DNA of 64,000 nucleotides, from NCBI RefSeq assembly GCF_040869045.1, contig NC_090321.1:71395183-71459182 (forward strand). The letters run 5' to 3'. The translations under genes and the position numbers were made by a program. This DNA comes from Eurosta solidaginis (Eukaryota > Arthropoda > Insecta > Diptera > Tephritidae). The notes beneath the pieces were generated by a model, which was not told where the DNA came from, ran no database searches, and was given only the letters and a program-made list of their open reading frames with translations. This document shows, piece after piece, positions 35,701-47,010 of this stretch. Each line of letters opens with the position of its first letter. Position 1 is the first letter of the stretch.

Positions 35701-38700
35701 TATTCGCCGTATTCTTCCCGCCCTTGCTAATTACATCTGTGTCTTAAAGGGTAAAGGACCATGAAATTCTTCCGGTAGGCGAGTGTGCCGTGAATGAAAT
35801 GCTTGCAAGTGATCACTTGCGTTGTCTCCGTACCTTTCATTCGCTTATTGATCGCGTTTAATGTTAAGGCTTTTGTAGAGTCCCCTATAGGTATGACAGT
35901 TTGGAATAATGCTGAATCAGTGTGAGGTTGCATTGTTGGATAGGAAAGTAATTGCGCTGCAGTGATGTTAAGAACAAAACTTTAACGAAAAATTCACAAT
36001 CCTTTGAATGATTCAGTGAAATTCGAGTCATATACTTACCTTAAACCCCGGCCCATTAGTTGTGGAACAGTAATATTCATCAAGGGCTGAATCTAATACC
36101 AATGACAAACCCATCGTCACGCCTGTTCCGGATGCTGCACGTGGTGTGTATTTGGGTGGTAAATCTGATGGATAACCAGTTTCTGGATTCCAATCGATCG
36201 GTTTTCTAGCTTTATTGGGTTTCCGCATATTTGAAGTTCTAACGGTACTGAAAATAACAATAACATTAACAAAGTTGTATGAAAATTAATTTCACTTATT
36301 CAGTCACCTGCGCGTTAATAGGAAATTAGGCTGCAAAATATTGAAAACGCAACAAAAACCTTCATCCGAAATAATCTCTTGAAAGAGATCTGAACAGTTT
36401 CCTCCATCCGCGCCATACGAGCAGGATAGCAACATTTTCGAACATGGTTGAGCGTGCTTGAAATGAAAAGATAGAAATTACTTCCAGTGTGGTGAGAGTG
36501 GAACAAGAGGGTAATATCGGAAAGCTGAAATACGTTCGTCATTTATTAGTTCTTTCAAATAGCTCATTCATAAAACTGGGTACAGGTTAAGTTCAGAATA
36601 CGAATCAATCGATCTAAGTAAAACTTTATAAACTCATTCTTAACTGGACAGTCTATATAGTTTCTCCACATGGGTTGCTATTATTTCATTTATTACTTCC
36701 GACGGCAAGGCGGATATCGGGCCATTAGCAGCAAAATAGCGTTCACATGGACAGCGGCACATAAGGACAATTTCTTGAACTAAGTATTAAGTGCACTTGT
36801 CACTTGTTAAATCTAGTTCAAAGTTCACAAGCTGGGCAAACACAACTTTTGGATTATTTTGCGATAATTTGGTGACCATTTCAGGATTGTTTTTGGGGAT
36901 CATTTCGGAAATGTTTGGAAGTAGGTTAGGTTAGGTTTAACTGGCCGGTCCATCAGAACCTCACATAGAGTGAATGAGTCTGTAGTTTTACCAAAAATTT
37001 ATTTTAACGACAAAACTGAAAACCCCTATGAAAAACCAGGACCTATGTTATAAAATAACTCCGTCCTCTTGGCAAATACTAGAAGCTTCTTAGGACTTAA
37101 GCCACTTGCTGCTTCTAGATCTGACAGCTGTATCACTCCTAATATCTGGAGTCTTAGCCTGGCAAGTACAGGGAACGTGCACAAAACGTGTTCGATCGTT
37201 TCCTCCTCCAACCCGCACTTCCTACATCTGCTATCACTGGTCAAGCCTAATTTAAAGGCATGTGACAACAGGAGGCAATGTCCAGTCAGAATACCCGCCA
37301 TGAGTCTACAGTCCTCTCTTTTTAATGATAGAAGCAACTTTGTTAGTCTAAGGTTGTAAGACCTACACATAATCTTCGACACTTTACAGCCCCGCGCTTG
37401 AACCCATGCATTTGCCGCTTGGCCGATCATTTGCACCTCTCGCCTTCTCTTAATCTTGCCGAATCTAATTGGGACGTCTACGGAGCAAGCCCTTTTTAGC
37501 TAGGTCATCTGCTTTTTGTTTGGAAGTAATTTTGACACAATTTCTTAATTAGTAGTTTTGAGGATAAATATACTCGGAGTGTGTTTGCCAAATCACTGCC
37601 GAGGGGTGACCCCGCTTATGTTTTTCTAATTGAAAAAACTTGTTCTAAATTTTTGATGGTGGTTTGCCCTATAGTGTCAAAGTTTTCGAATATTTCGGAG
37701 TCGACCTTGTTAAAATCGACTTCCTAGTTTACTAGATAAACTTTTCCCGGTCATCTCCGAAAATAAATACTTACTTTAATTTTGAACATTATGCAACTTA
37801 CCTCGTTCAAAAAGTCCTCAAATTTCAAATTATTGTTCTTAAAGTTTGGCGCCTCCCAAACTTTATCCTCTGAAAACACTCCCGAGTTGCAGAAAATTTT
37901 GAGTAAGGCCCCTTCTTCCGACTCTCTGCAAAATAAAAAATTGTTTAAAAAATCACTCTCATATGATAGACTATAAACGAATAGCATGTTCACACTTCAG
38001 GAGTGGGAGCGTTCTCGGATGGTACTTTCTCATACAAAATTTTTACACTGTCAATGAATAGCTGTAAATATATGTAGGTCATACAAGGAACAAAGGAACG
38101 GGAACTCCTACCATAATACATGAGATAGCTAGAGTTGATTAGCTTTTTGCCTTTATTTTAAAGAAGGGTTTATGTAACTGCTACAGGGGTGATGACCCCC
38201 ACCTTTGGTATCACGTTTACGGTAGAGGTTTTGGACGTGTCTCTGATCTATAGCCATCTGGCCTCACGTGTAATGGTTGGAATATTCTTTCATCACTTTT
38301 TTTGTGACTATCGCTACGTACAGTTCTCTCTTGACATATCACGTCCAAGGAAAATCTTTTAGAAACCCTAAACGAACCAACTGGGATTTGTTGCAAGCTC
38401 ACTCTGGCTTATAGCAGTGCTTTTCTTTACTGCTTGCCACTGAAAACTCGTGTAGATAGGTATGAAAGTTCGTGGTGGACGGAGACAATATGTGACGTTT
38501 GTGACATGACAGTATGACCAAGACAAATGAACTTACCTTGCACTGGAAGCTCTTTAAGGTGGGGTTGGGTATCTTTAAATCTGAGATTACGAGAACCAAG
38601 CGGGACTGTTTGGCAAGCTTCCCTGAAAACTTGCAACAGTGCAATGAGCTGGCGAGGCTCACGAAGATGGTTATGAGTGTTCCTGTTCCAATGTGGCAGA

Positions 38701-41551
38701 ATGGGCTATCGAAGCTGGAGGGTGAGGAGTCCCTTGTGTTTAATGGACACTCTTTTTCCGCGTGCCCCAGTTGTGCAGGAATCTGATTCGCTGCCGGTTA
38801 TTGCCTGAACGCCATCAATTCCTCTTGGGTAACACTAACTTGCATGGGCCATCAACTCTTTTAAGCCTCGGAGCCGGATGGTATATTTCATGCGCAACTC
38901 TTAGAAGTTTTTGGAGATATTTTGCAGTAAATAGAATACTAGGTTTCATTCAAGAAAACTATCGGCAAACGAATAATTTCCCTCTATTCCTATTGTTGTT
39001 TTTGTAGCGATAAAAACACTCCACGAAGGTTTTGGGGAGAGTTATCGAGGTTGATGGTCCTCTGCCGGAAATACCGGTACGTTTCGACAACAAGCACCAT
39101 CAAGTTACTAGCCCGATCATCTTGGCAACGATCTAATATGACCATCTTCAACCTTCTGAGGGGGTCATCAGAGCCTCGCCTGCTAAATTTGTGTATTATA
39201 CATTTATATGTGCAACAGGATTTGCCGCGCGTAGGTGATTTGCTGAAGCTGGGAGGTGCACCTATCAACCCCTTTAATCCTTTCGCTTCTATTTCTCGAG
39301 ACCTGTGGTAAATTAATAAGTTGTGGCTCATCTCAATGGTCCCCACGTACACATAAACTATAATATGATTTGAATGAGCCTGCATCGATTCTTCCTTGGA
39401 GGTATAAAATATTTACACCAACACGAGACTTCGTGGCGCGCTTTAAAAATCCAGGGAAGACTGGAAAAGCAACATATAAATTGCCAAGCTTCTTTAAAAA
39501 ATACAACATTAACACAGCATTCAAAACATCGAACAATCTAGGGCGAAAACTAAGAACTAGCACTAACTCAGAGGATCCGTTTAGAAGCCACGGCGTATAC
39601 AAGCTTACCTGCGGATGCCAACATAGTTACATAGGACAAACAGGACGGCAAATAAGAACGAGGTTCAGAAAACATATTAGAGATTACAACAAAAAAATAC
39701 GGAATCCAAACATTATACCAGAGACTAACTTCGCGAATCACATGGTCTAGAATGAATGTTCCCCAGAAAACATCAATAAAACAGTTATGGTTCTTCACAT
39801 ACAAAAAAGGCCGACGTCTCGACGTACTCTTGCCAATAAATGCTACTTTGGACTAGGTAGGCAATTGAAAAGTAAAGTCCTCTCTCGGCGAACGAAAATC
39901 ATACTCTACAAGTCACTTATCGTACCCGTCCTGCTATATGGGGCAGAAGCATGGACCATGACAACAGCAGATGAAGCGGCTTTGGGAGTGTTCGAGAGAA
40001 AAGTTCTTCGAAAGATTTATGGACTTCTACGCGTTGGCGATGGCGAGTACCGAAGAAGATTTAATGATGAGCTGTACGAGCTATACGCAGACATCAACAT
40101 AGTCCAGCGAATTAAAACGCAGCGGCTGCGCTGGCTAGGCCATGTTATGCGAATGAAAGATGATGCTCCGGCCAAGAAAGTGTTTCTATCGGAACCCGCC
40201 TATGGAAGCAGAGGTAGAGGGCGGCCCCCACTCCGTTGGAAGGACCAGGTGGAAAACGATTTAAACTCCCTTGGTGTGACCAATTATTACACAATAATCG
40301 AGCCTTTAAAACTTGTTTACAAGAAACAAAGTAATCACATAGGTACAACGGTCAAGCACAAAACAACAAATAAACCCAAAACAATTAACGCACCAAAACA
40401 ACAAACTCAAAAAGAAGGTCAAACGACTAAAATTACGGATTTTTAGCTGCCTCAGCTACACAAATCGATCAGTAGAAACCACCCTCAATTCTGAATGAAC
40501 ACACAGCACATACACATAAATAAATATACACAAGCATCAATTCTGACAATACCTGCTCATGTACCTACGAACTATAAATACAGGACAAACGACAACAACA
40601 GATCAGAACGAAAACGACACTGATGATGACACAACGCCGAAATCGGTTTGTCTCAAAACCAAATTTGACAAGGGATGACGGAAAATCGTTCCAATATACA
40701 TCATTTATCCACCCTGTCGGAATATCAACAAAACAAAATAAGTCAAGAAGTCATGTTCCTTTCCCAGACGGGATGCATCCGTCGAGCTTAAGTATCTGAG
40801 AAGCTCCTCGCGTTTCATATACTTAAGTTCTGAGATGTTTCCTGAAAGGGATTTCTAAGGAATGAATGAATTATGAGAACGGAACTAGACGCTCCGGCGC
40901 AGAAAGTATTTTTGTCGTTACCCATATTAAGAAGCAGATAAAGGGAGAGAACTCCACTATCTTGAGAGCCGCAGGTGGACTTGAACTCCCTCAGTGCTCC
41001 CCATTGTAAATAGCCCCTTAAGGTACTAGACCGCTTGTCGCGAGACACATTTGATTTGGTCACATCAAATTTTCTAAGTCAAAAAATTAGTTTGAAGCTT
41101 AAGCTTCATAGTCTTAAGTATTCGCCCGTCTACTCAACCAGTCACACATGACCCTACTTACGGTGTATAATTTGCTACACGGCCCGCCAGCACTTGGTTC
41201 ATATTACAAACGGTAATTGCAGGAAATGGTATATTCAATATGGATGTAGCATGTGGGCTTATACCAATGATAACTGGAGTACTTATCCATTTGGCATAAA
41301 CATTGACGATCAAGTTGGCCGTTGTTATTATTGCAGCCAGAAATGCACACATAAAGAAAGATCTACAAAAATAAACAAGTTTTAGTCAACAAAACAAAAT
41401 TTAGATAAGAGTTCACCAACTTTTCCCAGAGGGTAATGCTATCATCTGCCAAATATTTCAAGCCATGTAGTGTGGTCTCTCTGAGAAACCTTTTTAAATT
41501 TCCTCTGCAATAAGTTTTAATTATTTTTTTAGTTTCCTTCGAGCTCTCCAT
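31964..41551 (-). CDS. Pickpocket-family DEG/ENaC sodium channel subunit, seven exons
   Basis: Exons (minus strand): 41551-41421, 41362-41162, 37925-37802, 36456-36308, 36247-36040, 32785-32194, 32127-31964. All junctions are GT...AG and phase-compatible (2,2,0,2,0,1), giving 1569 coding bases and 522 residues, a normal length for the family. TM1 is about residues 46-66, followed by the post-TM1 FPAITVCNMN. The extracellular part has CSYGADGGNCSDLF and EGFCCVFN (about 165-191), PIDWNPETGY, MGLSLVLD and GFKVGIHSP. The cysteine-rich domain is in exon 6, and TM2 (GGIMGLFLGFSFISVAEIIY) contains the GxS selectivity-filter motif. Pickpockets are amiloride-sensitive-type channels in sensory or epithelial cells. 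I cannot say which ppk paralogue this is. No disabling change seen. Confidence 0.93.
32786..36039 (-). other. Pickpocket intron 5 (3.25 kb) with transposon debris
   Basis: Bounded by AAG|GTAAGT and CTCAAG|GTT. Holds repeated words GTCGGAATGC...GATTCCGA near 33050 and 33225 and the RNase H relic at 33983-34500. The rest is anonymous. Its size contrasts with the 58-66 bp introns elsewhere in this gene, so it has grown by insertion. Confidence 0.8.
33983..34500 (+). pseudogene. I/R1-like non-LTR retrotransposon RNase H and C-terminal tail
   Basis: Plus strand, opposite to the host gene. WVPGHKNIEGNEKADELAKA at 33983 is the end of an RNase H domain (H..I.GNE.ADE). A frame change follows, then ADTVV-like LTSIKRNIHSRFEELAVSSW, FMTTATITGHWPHGLRAERM and ICRSCGEE, then CECPAVAHTRF in a third frame. 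Motif order is that of I/R1/Jockey ORF2 ends. Two frameshifts make it a pseudogene. Confidence 0.75.
36040..36456 (-). CDS. Pickpocket exons 4-5: extracellular domain
   Basis: Exon 4 (36456-36308) lies after the pyrimidine tract CTATCTTTTCATTTCAAG and reads HAQPCSKMLLSCSYGADGGN, then CSDLF, SDEGFCCVFN. It ends at CGCAG|GTGACT. It is hidden by a different overlapping ORF in another frame. A 60-bp intron follows. Exon 5 (36247-36040) reads STVRTSNMRKPNK, PIDWNPETGYPSDLPPKYTP, GTGVTMGLSLVLD, YYCSTTNGPGFK and ends AAG|GTAAGT. Confidence 0.92.
37026..37436 (-). pseudogene. Jockey/R1-like ORF2 C-terminal tail
   Basis: An open 136-codon remnant inside pickpocket intron 3 and on its strand: CRSYNLRLTKLLLSLKREDC, RLMAGILTGHCLLLSHAFKL, GLTSDSRCRKCGLEEETIEH, VLCTFPVLARLRLQILG. 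The CX2C...H...C cluster is the conserved terminal finger of these elements. Catalytic RT and RNase H regions are missing (5' truncation). Confidence 0.8.
37802..37925 (-). CDS. Pickpocket exon 3
   Basis: 41 codons between an excellent acceptor (TTTTTTATTTTGCAG) and donor (GAG|GTAAGT). Reads ESEEGALLKIFCNSGVFSED, then KVWEAPNFKNNNLKFEDFLN and E. The E..ALL..(F/L)C pattern is the finger-region sequence that normally follows TM1 in the family. Phases 2 in and 0 out fit exons 2 and 4 exactly. Confidence 0.88.
38985..39200. repeat. SINE-like dispersed repeat, copy 2
   Basis: Same block order as copy 1: TTGTTGTTTTTGTAGCGATA, AAAACACTCCACGAAGGTTT, TGATGGTCCTCTGCCGGAAA, ACAAGCACCATCAAGTTACT, AGCCCGATCATCT. 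Lies in pickpocket intron 2. Confidence 0.65.
39388..40690 (+). mobile_element. Penelope-like element 3' part with an inserted non-LTR fragment
   Basis: 39408-39810 reads YKIFTPTRDFVARFKNPGKT, YKLPSFFKKYNINTAFKTSN, NLGRKL, then a GIY-YIG endonuclease core (GVYKLTCGCQHSYIGQTGRQ, IRTRFRKHI) characteristic of Penelope-like elements. One stop (39748) interrupts the frame, after which NECSPENINKTVMVLHIQKR continues. At about 39811 it switches, still in frame, into an RTE-like tail. Penelope-like 3' sequence resumes near 40290 and ends with repeats shared with 26440-26600 and 61210-61262. The RT catalytic core is missing. Confidence 0.78.
39811..40290 (+). pseudogene. RTE-like RT C-terminal fragment inside the Penelope-like element
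   Basis: Reads TLANKCYFGLGRQLKSKVLS, RRTKIILYKSLIVPVLLYGA, EAWTMTTADEAALGVFERKV, LRKIYGLLRVGDGEYRRRFN, then RLRWLGHVMRM, PAKKVFLSEPAYGSRGRGRP, PLRWKDQVENDLNSLGVTN. This is the best preserved copy of the family fragments at 55-225, 670-1120, 6560-6740 and 45090-45190. It lacks both the 5' part and the normal 3' end, which is odd for a target-primed insertion. Confidence 0.8.
41162..41551 (-). CDS. Pickpocket exons 1-2: cytoplasmic N-terminus, TM1
   Basis: Exon 1 (41551-41421) starts MESSKETKK and includes the family block CRGNLKRFLRETTLHGLKYL, ending GAA-AA|GTTGGT. A 58-bp intron ends TTTTTGTAG. Exon 2 (41362-41162) continues SFFMCAFLAAII... and ends at a textbook donor, CC|GTAAGT. TTLHG followed by W-E-K and a hydrophobic segment is the standard start of pickpockets. 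Confidence 0.93.
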
Positions 41552-44105
41552 CTGATTTCCGCGCTTGACCAGTTTTCACAGCACACTTGATGTAAACTTA
41601 AGTACTTAACCAATTTTGAGCTATTAATACAAGGCAGGTGGCTCTTGTGCAGTGTTAATTGTGTAGGGGTTAATTGATTACTTAAGTAATGAGATTTTTG
41701 GCATGACCTAAGTGACTTTTAATTGCCCTATTTTATATGAGATTTCACATAAGTCAGTTTCTACATCAACAATGAAGTAGTGTAAAATGATTTCACCTCT
41801 TCTTGATCGACTACAGTAGCCTCATTTCCGACCCTTGCGTCCTCGTTTGTGTACTTCTTTGTATGAGCGCAGCGGTAACCAGCCTTTGTGAAGCTGCTAC
41901 AGACAGAAAACGAACTTGAATGGGGTTAACCCTAAATTGCGTACTGTGTTAAACGCACCTCACCCAAGGACAATTTGTATATAATACTTAAAATATCTTG
42001 CCTAGGTCTGATCTTTCCGAATAATGCTCTGGCTGTTTTTGCTTACTACTCCCATACTTACAGCAGTCAGCTGGCTTATTTATTGCTCATAGTAGGATGA
42101 ATAACTAAGGCTGATTCAGTAACTTCTATCGATGTCCAAATTTTTCCAATTAAATGACTATATGCTGGCGGTCATGGCAATTCGTTATCTGATCATGCAG
42201 TTGTGACTACCTGGAGCAACGTTCATATTTTCCCTCACATTCCACGGACATTTCAGAGTTCGGACGTTTGTCTTGAATGTTGTTGTAGTGTGCTGTCGAA
42301 ACGACAAGTTGGGAGCGCAATGGTTGAGTAGATGAGGCAGTCTCCATGTCTCTTCCGCATTTGCGACAACGCTTCTCCACGTCTGTTGGGCACCTTTTGT
42401 GGCGTTCAGCGACAGGATGTTAAGACGTTACCGGTGTACAAAGCTCGAAGATAAAGTGGTTGGATTCTGAGGCTTTTCTCATATGCCTTTGGCATACCTT
42501 GACATCACAACGGTCACTTTGGATTTAGATCTTCGACTCCGATGAGGACCATATTCAGCGTAATATTAGGATCTAGCACTGCTTAGACCAGAGCGTCACT
42601 GACGGTTGCAGAAGATATATATGAACCTAGCTAAATCAAATCATGAAAAATAAAGAACGAGGAAAGCTGGGAGTAAGATTCCTGTGAAAAATGATAACAC
42701 TGACATGAAGCAACCGCTAAGTTCTTAAAGGCATATTAAGAGATGGCTGTGATACGTTACCTTAAAGCGTGTACAGCTTACTAAATTACAAGGAGTAGAC
42801 TACGCCTCTTGTCACCAAGCATTTTGTATTGCTTTTCGGATAACAACAGAAGCCTGGACTCCCAACGTGTGGTTCAATAACAAGGCAATGAAGGGAAGTG
42901 GTTCCCTGTTGGAGTTAATAGCTCCGCTCTTTATTCGCAAAAATGGAAGAGCTATCATAGCTGGGGTTTGCACTAAAGATACCTTTTGCGTTGGAGTTGC
43001 TGCTACTTTCGACCGATACTGTAGGTATTACTTGGTGAAGTGTCAGAGTAGTCTGATCCATATGGTTTTGTCGTCAACTAGGTCAAGGTAGAGCTAATCC
43101 TTTACACAAACGAGTACAAAACACCTATGTTAACTCCAACGAGATCCGCCATAATTGTGCAGACAAGCAGCCCTTCCGATGCTGCGTTTGAGGCAATAGT
43201 AATAGTCGTAGCGTTTTTAACCAGAGGGAATGGTTGCTGCTGTGGCGCCCGGGATCAAATGAAGGAGTTTGTGAAAATCTCAACAACTAATATCTTCTTT
43301 AGGATACACGTTTTTTGCATGGTCCTCGAGCCTACAGTTTTACTATTTTACAGGCGAATAATAATCTATAGTCTTAGAAAGGAGTATATTTATCTCTAGG
43401 GATATCCGATGTACCAGCAAAGCACTGTGTGACTTTTTGTGTATGGCAAAGCTCTAAATATACTATCGCCTGATCTCTGCAAGAGATGGTCCTACCGTTG
43501 ACTTCTTGCAAGGCTGATGTCCTGCTCCTCGTGATGGAAAACGCTTGGGCCTTTCATTCCCAACATAAAATCTGGCGCTTAAAGAGCCTTGGGACCGCCA
43601 GCGGGATATTGGAGACCTTCTGTCTAGGTCGAAAAGGTGGCCGCATACCTGTTGCTCCGCTGCCGCATTCGAAGCCGAGGGACTTAATCTATTCCCATTA
43701 TACGACCAAGCTGTCGGCCTTTGATTCACTGCAGTATGCACAAATCTGCGTGAAGCTCGATAAATGCCATTGGCACCATGGAAGTGACCATAAATGTCCG
43801 GAGAACTTTTCCCTCGAATACTTCAAGGGTCTTCTCACTTACTTTTGATCGGAAACCTTCTGTCTAGGTAGAAAAGGTGGCCGCATACCTGTTGCTCCGC
43901 TGCCACATTCGAAACCGAGAGACTTAATCTATTCGCATAATACGACCAAGCTGTCGGCCTTTGATTCACTGCAGTGTGCACAAATCTGCGTCTTCTCACT
44001 TACTTTTGACAACAGTCACGTTTCTGCCAAAGCGAGAATGACAAATTTTTTCTTTGACAATGCTTCCTACGGCAGCCGGTTCTATGTACCGGAAGGATTG
44101 ACCTG
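41552..44105. other. Upstream of pickpocket; no further gene recognised
   Basis: Immediate upstream sequence (41552-41760) would hold the pickpocket promoter or first non-coding exon, but I see no clear TATA or initiator. At 42350-42380 the minus strand reads EKRCRKCGRDMETASS, a possible non-LTR finger remnant. 43612-43753 is duplicated at 43852-43992. Confidence 0.5.
43612..43992 (+). repeat. Tandem duplication of about 141 bp inside retroelement debris
   Basis: CCTTCTGTCTAGGTCGAAAA ... ACAAATCTGCG at 43612-43753 recurs at 43852-43992 with a handful of changes (GTCG/GTAG, GCCG/GCCA, CCCATT/GCATAA). The spacer carries TTCAAGGGTCTTCTCACTTA, which is also found at 45134 as part of a non-LTR RT tail (minus strand EKTLEVFER). 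Confidence 0.75.
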
Positions 44106-44109
44106 AGAT

Positions 44110-45110
44110 GGTCATACTCTTACCAGTGTGTCACATGTAAAAGATGGTTACATCGTTCTGGGTTAGAACCCAACGTTCGCCGCCCACGAAATTTCTACAA
44201 AACCTTTGTGGCTCTCTGCTGTTCACGTCCAAGAACGTCCTGCGGTTTACTCTCAAGCGTACATCCGCCACTTTCTATCACAACGCTGCCCAGCAGGCCA
44301 CACTAACTGTCCGCTGTTACTCGCGCCTCCAGCTAACGCGGCCGCTCCAACCCACCACTACAATTTGCCTACCATGGACAGTAGCAATTCCGAGCAACAG
44401 CTTTTACCACCATCCCATCCTACCTCTTCCGACATACATACGTACTCGCGTAAGGAGGAGTCATCAACTCCTATCGCCCCACACCATGTACTCCGTATAC
44501 CAGCTAAGAATATTTATGATCGCGACATCGGTTCAATGCAGTTCATACCTTGGCCAATGCCGCCTTGATAGATGCTCCGGGATTAGAAATGGCAACAGTC
44601 CGACCGTTGCATTCGTTGCACCGTGCTGCCAAAACACAAGTACCAACTCATCGACACCAGATACTACAGCAGCAATCGGACAGCACACTCGACAAAGTCT
44701 ATATCCTTAAAGGCGTATCCTTTCGTCTCTAACTCACAGAGTGACGACTGGCCCCCCATCGCACTTCAGAATTCTGAAACTTAATTGTAACGGGTTAAAC
44801 GGAGGGATCGCGGAGATAGTTGACTAAATGAATAAAAATAATATCCGTATAGCCGAAAGTTAAGAAACAACGCTAGCCACCAGATCGGACCTCCGAACTT
44901 GCGATGGCTACAACATCCATAGGAAAGATGGTGGTGGCCTTGCCTTTATCAGCCATCACACCGTGGAATATAATCTATTTCAACCGAACATCACCAACAA
45001 GGTCAAGTGATGTTGACTTAGAAATAATTAACATCTATATCCCTCCTGCCACCTGCTGTTCAAGTGGCTATCGCCCTGATATCAGTACGCTACTATGTGA
45101 CGAAAACCAG
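44110..45110 (+). pseudogene. Non-LTR retrotransposon ORF end and endonuclease domain, broken
   Basis: 44130-44730 holds a CX2C-like start (CVTCKRWLHRSGLEP) and proline/threonine-rich coding spread over all three frames. 44772-45110 reads as an apurinic-type endonuclease N-terminus with stops: LKLNCNGLNGGIAEIVD, ETTLATRSDLRTCDGYNIHR, KDGGGGLAFISHHTVEYNLF, DLEIINIYIPPA. These are the LNCNGL, ETxL, GGGLA and xIxNIYIPP blocks of Jockey/R1-type elements. Many disruptions; inactive. Confidence 0.75.
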
Positions 45111-45190
45111 AGAATTTTTTCTCTCGAATACCTCAAGGGTCTTCTCACTTACTTTTGACATTGTCGATGCATCCGAGCCATACATCAGGG
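45090..45190 (-). pseudogene. RTE-like non-LTR RT tail fragment
   Basis: Minus strand reads LMYGSDASTMSKVSEKTLEV, then FERKNS, matching the LLYGAEAWTMTTADEAALGV/FERKV segment at 39930-40005. A short relic abutting the endonuclease relic on the other strand. Confidence 0.6.
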
Positions 45191-46012
45191 TAATAAAAGA
45201 CTGGCACTGGGTTGGCACTGCTGCCGGTGTGTTCGAGCCGCCAAATAATAACAGCAATATTGCTAAACTGCTACTTAATTGATGGAATGTAGTTGCTACT
45301 CAAGCCTTGATTGCGCTGCAATAGCGCAGAGAAAATTTGTATGATGCATTTGATTTGCTGGTGATGATAAATAGATTTTCAACATTTTATTCAATGAACG
45401 CGCGACGAAGCACGCCCTGCTTCTACTCTAAACGCTGTTTCCGAAATAGACGAAGTCCTTCAAATTTTAGGCTTTATATCTATTAACAGTGACGTTGTTG
45501 CCAATGCGGGAATTAGCCGATTTTTTTTTAACGACAGTAAGTACTTCACTTCGCTTTCGTTCACCGCAATACCCTTTGACTCACCTCTTTATCCAGGCCA
45601 GAGACGGCAGAAACGTTCGGCAATTTTGTTAAGGTTACGCATGTAAAGGAACTTGCCTGACTGGGAGGTCGACAATAGTTCCGAAGAGATGAAACTGGAG
45701 GCATCATGGGACGGGAGCAGTGATCCTTACTAGTGGTCTAAACAGCGGTATGTTGAAATTGCAAGCCTTCGTCAAGTGAAACCCACTCTGGGAACTCGTG
45801 ACTCATCTCAGCCTTGGTAAAACCCCAAACCAATATTTGGCTGAAGTGGGAGCGTAGGGCAGTTTCTTCCAAGAAATGATCAGCGTAGCTTATGTTTTTA
45901 CATAGCAGCTCTACACACTCTGGTCTTGGAATCAAGTTCGCAATCGGAAATCTTTTCGAACGAAATTTTCGAATCTAGAAATTTTTTACAATCGTAAAAG
46001 TAGAAGCTAGTT
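45191..46012. other. No gene recognised
   Basis: Only small ORFs with no signature. Confidence 0.45.
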
Positions 46013-46205
46013 CAAGGCTAATTCAGTACCAGGTGTTGTTACCCCATCAGATGATTGCTTCTTCTTGATATTTTCCATACAACGCCTTGGTTCAACAATA
46101 TGTAAGTTAATCGAAACCAATGCAAATTTTCTGACATTCTTCTGCACTACAAATTGGTTGAATTCGCTTTGACATTTGCACCTTTTTACATTTGCACCTG
46201 CTGTT
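46013..46205. repeat. Fragment of the GCGAATTCA palindromic MITE
   Basis: Shares GCTAATTCAGTACCAGGTGT, GATTGCTTCTTCTTGATATT, TTCCATACAACGCCTTG and GGTTGAATTCGCTTTG with 13185-13335. A partial, diverged copy. Confidence 0.65.
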
Positions 46206-47010
46206 ATAGTTCGAATCTATGATCTGTCGAATAAATAACTCAAATATTTACAACTCCACTGTAGCAGTAGTACTTCACAATTACAATATCCGCGTACTTC
46301 ACCTGTGGCTTGTTAAAATCAAACTGATTGACCGTTCCTCAACTTGCGCTGCTTTTATACTCTCTGTTGCCCCGTTCGCATATTTATCCAAAGGTCAAAC
46401 TTTTAACGAACAATGTTCTCGAACAGCTGCTTATTTATTTCGCCTTTATGTATCTGGCGTTTTCTTTTGCTTTCTAGCGATATGCGTATGTATGTATGAA
46501 TTAATAACTTCTGGTTTTAGGTTATGACTACATGTGTGTATGTGAAATAATCTCTTCGCTGTTTGCATGTATGTGTGGCTGCTTGCTTTGATGTTTACAT
46601 GCACATATGTGTGACCACTTACTGTGCTCTTGTTGTACATTTATTTACTAACAGCACAGTGATGTATCGAAATTGCTAACATTCGCCACAATGTGTTAAA
46701 TTTGAAAAGGTGCAATACATTTTTGAATCGAAGTTGAAAATATTAAATGTTTTTTTTTTTTGGTTCTAAAAAATCAACCAACATTTCAAGTAATTGGTTA
46801 TATTCCACATGAAAGCTTAAATGAAAATTTTTTTTTTTAATTTTAGTGTAGCTCGTATTTCAAATCATTATAGGAACAAAACGTCCAATAACTTTGGCCA
46901 TCAGTAAACTTCTCTTGTAAGACGTGCAGGCGTTATTAATAATTTCGAACCTATATTATTAAATTAAGAAAAAATATTTTGCGGTTTAAGTTTCAGCTTC
47001 GATTAGTTAG
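46206..47010. other. No gene recognised; left flank of the giant-LTR element
   Basis: AT-rich with TGTATGTATG microsatellite words. The 102-codon ORF at 46219-46527 has no domain. Confidence 0.45.

Larger units (their letters stand above)
37926..41161 (-). other. Pickpocket intron 2 (3.2 kb)
   Basis: Runs from CC|GTAAGT (41161) to TTTTGCAG|AGAG (37926). Contains a SINE-like repeat (38985-39200) and the Penelope-like/RTE composite (39388-40690). 38000-38980 has only short ORFs on both strands without signature. Confidence 0.85.

Noticed and set aside
36315..36542. 75-codon minus-strand ORF as a separate gene
   Set aside because: It is a shadow of pickpocket exon 4, which is read in another frame with proper splice sites and the family CCxFN motif.
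39370..39750. Host GIY-YIG nuclease gene
   Set aside because: Flanking residues (FKTSNNLGRKL and the terminal repeats) are those of Penelope-like elements, and the frame has a stop and an inserted RT tail.
42867..43399. Coding exons upstream of the pickpocket gene
   Set aside because: Short ORFs without domains or splice pairing; the region is surrounded by retroelement fragments.
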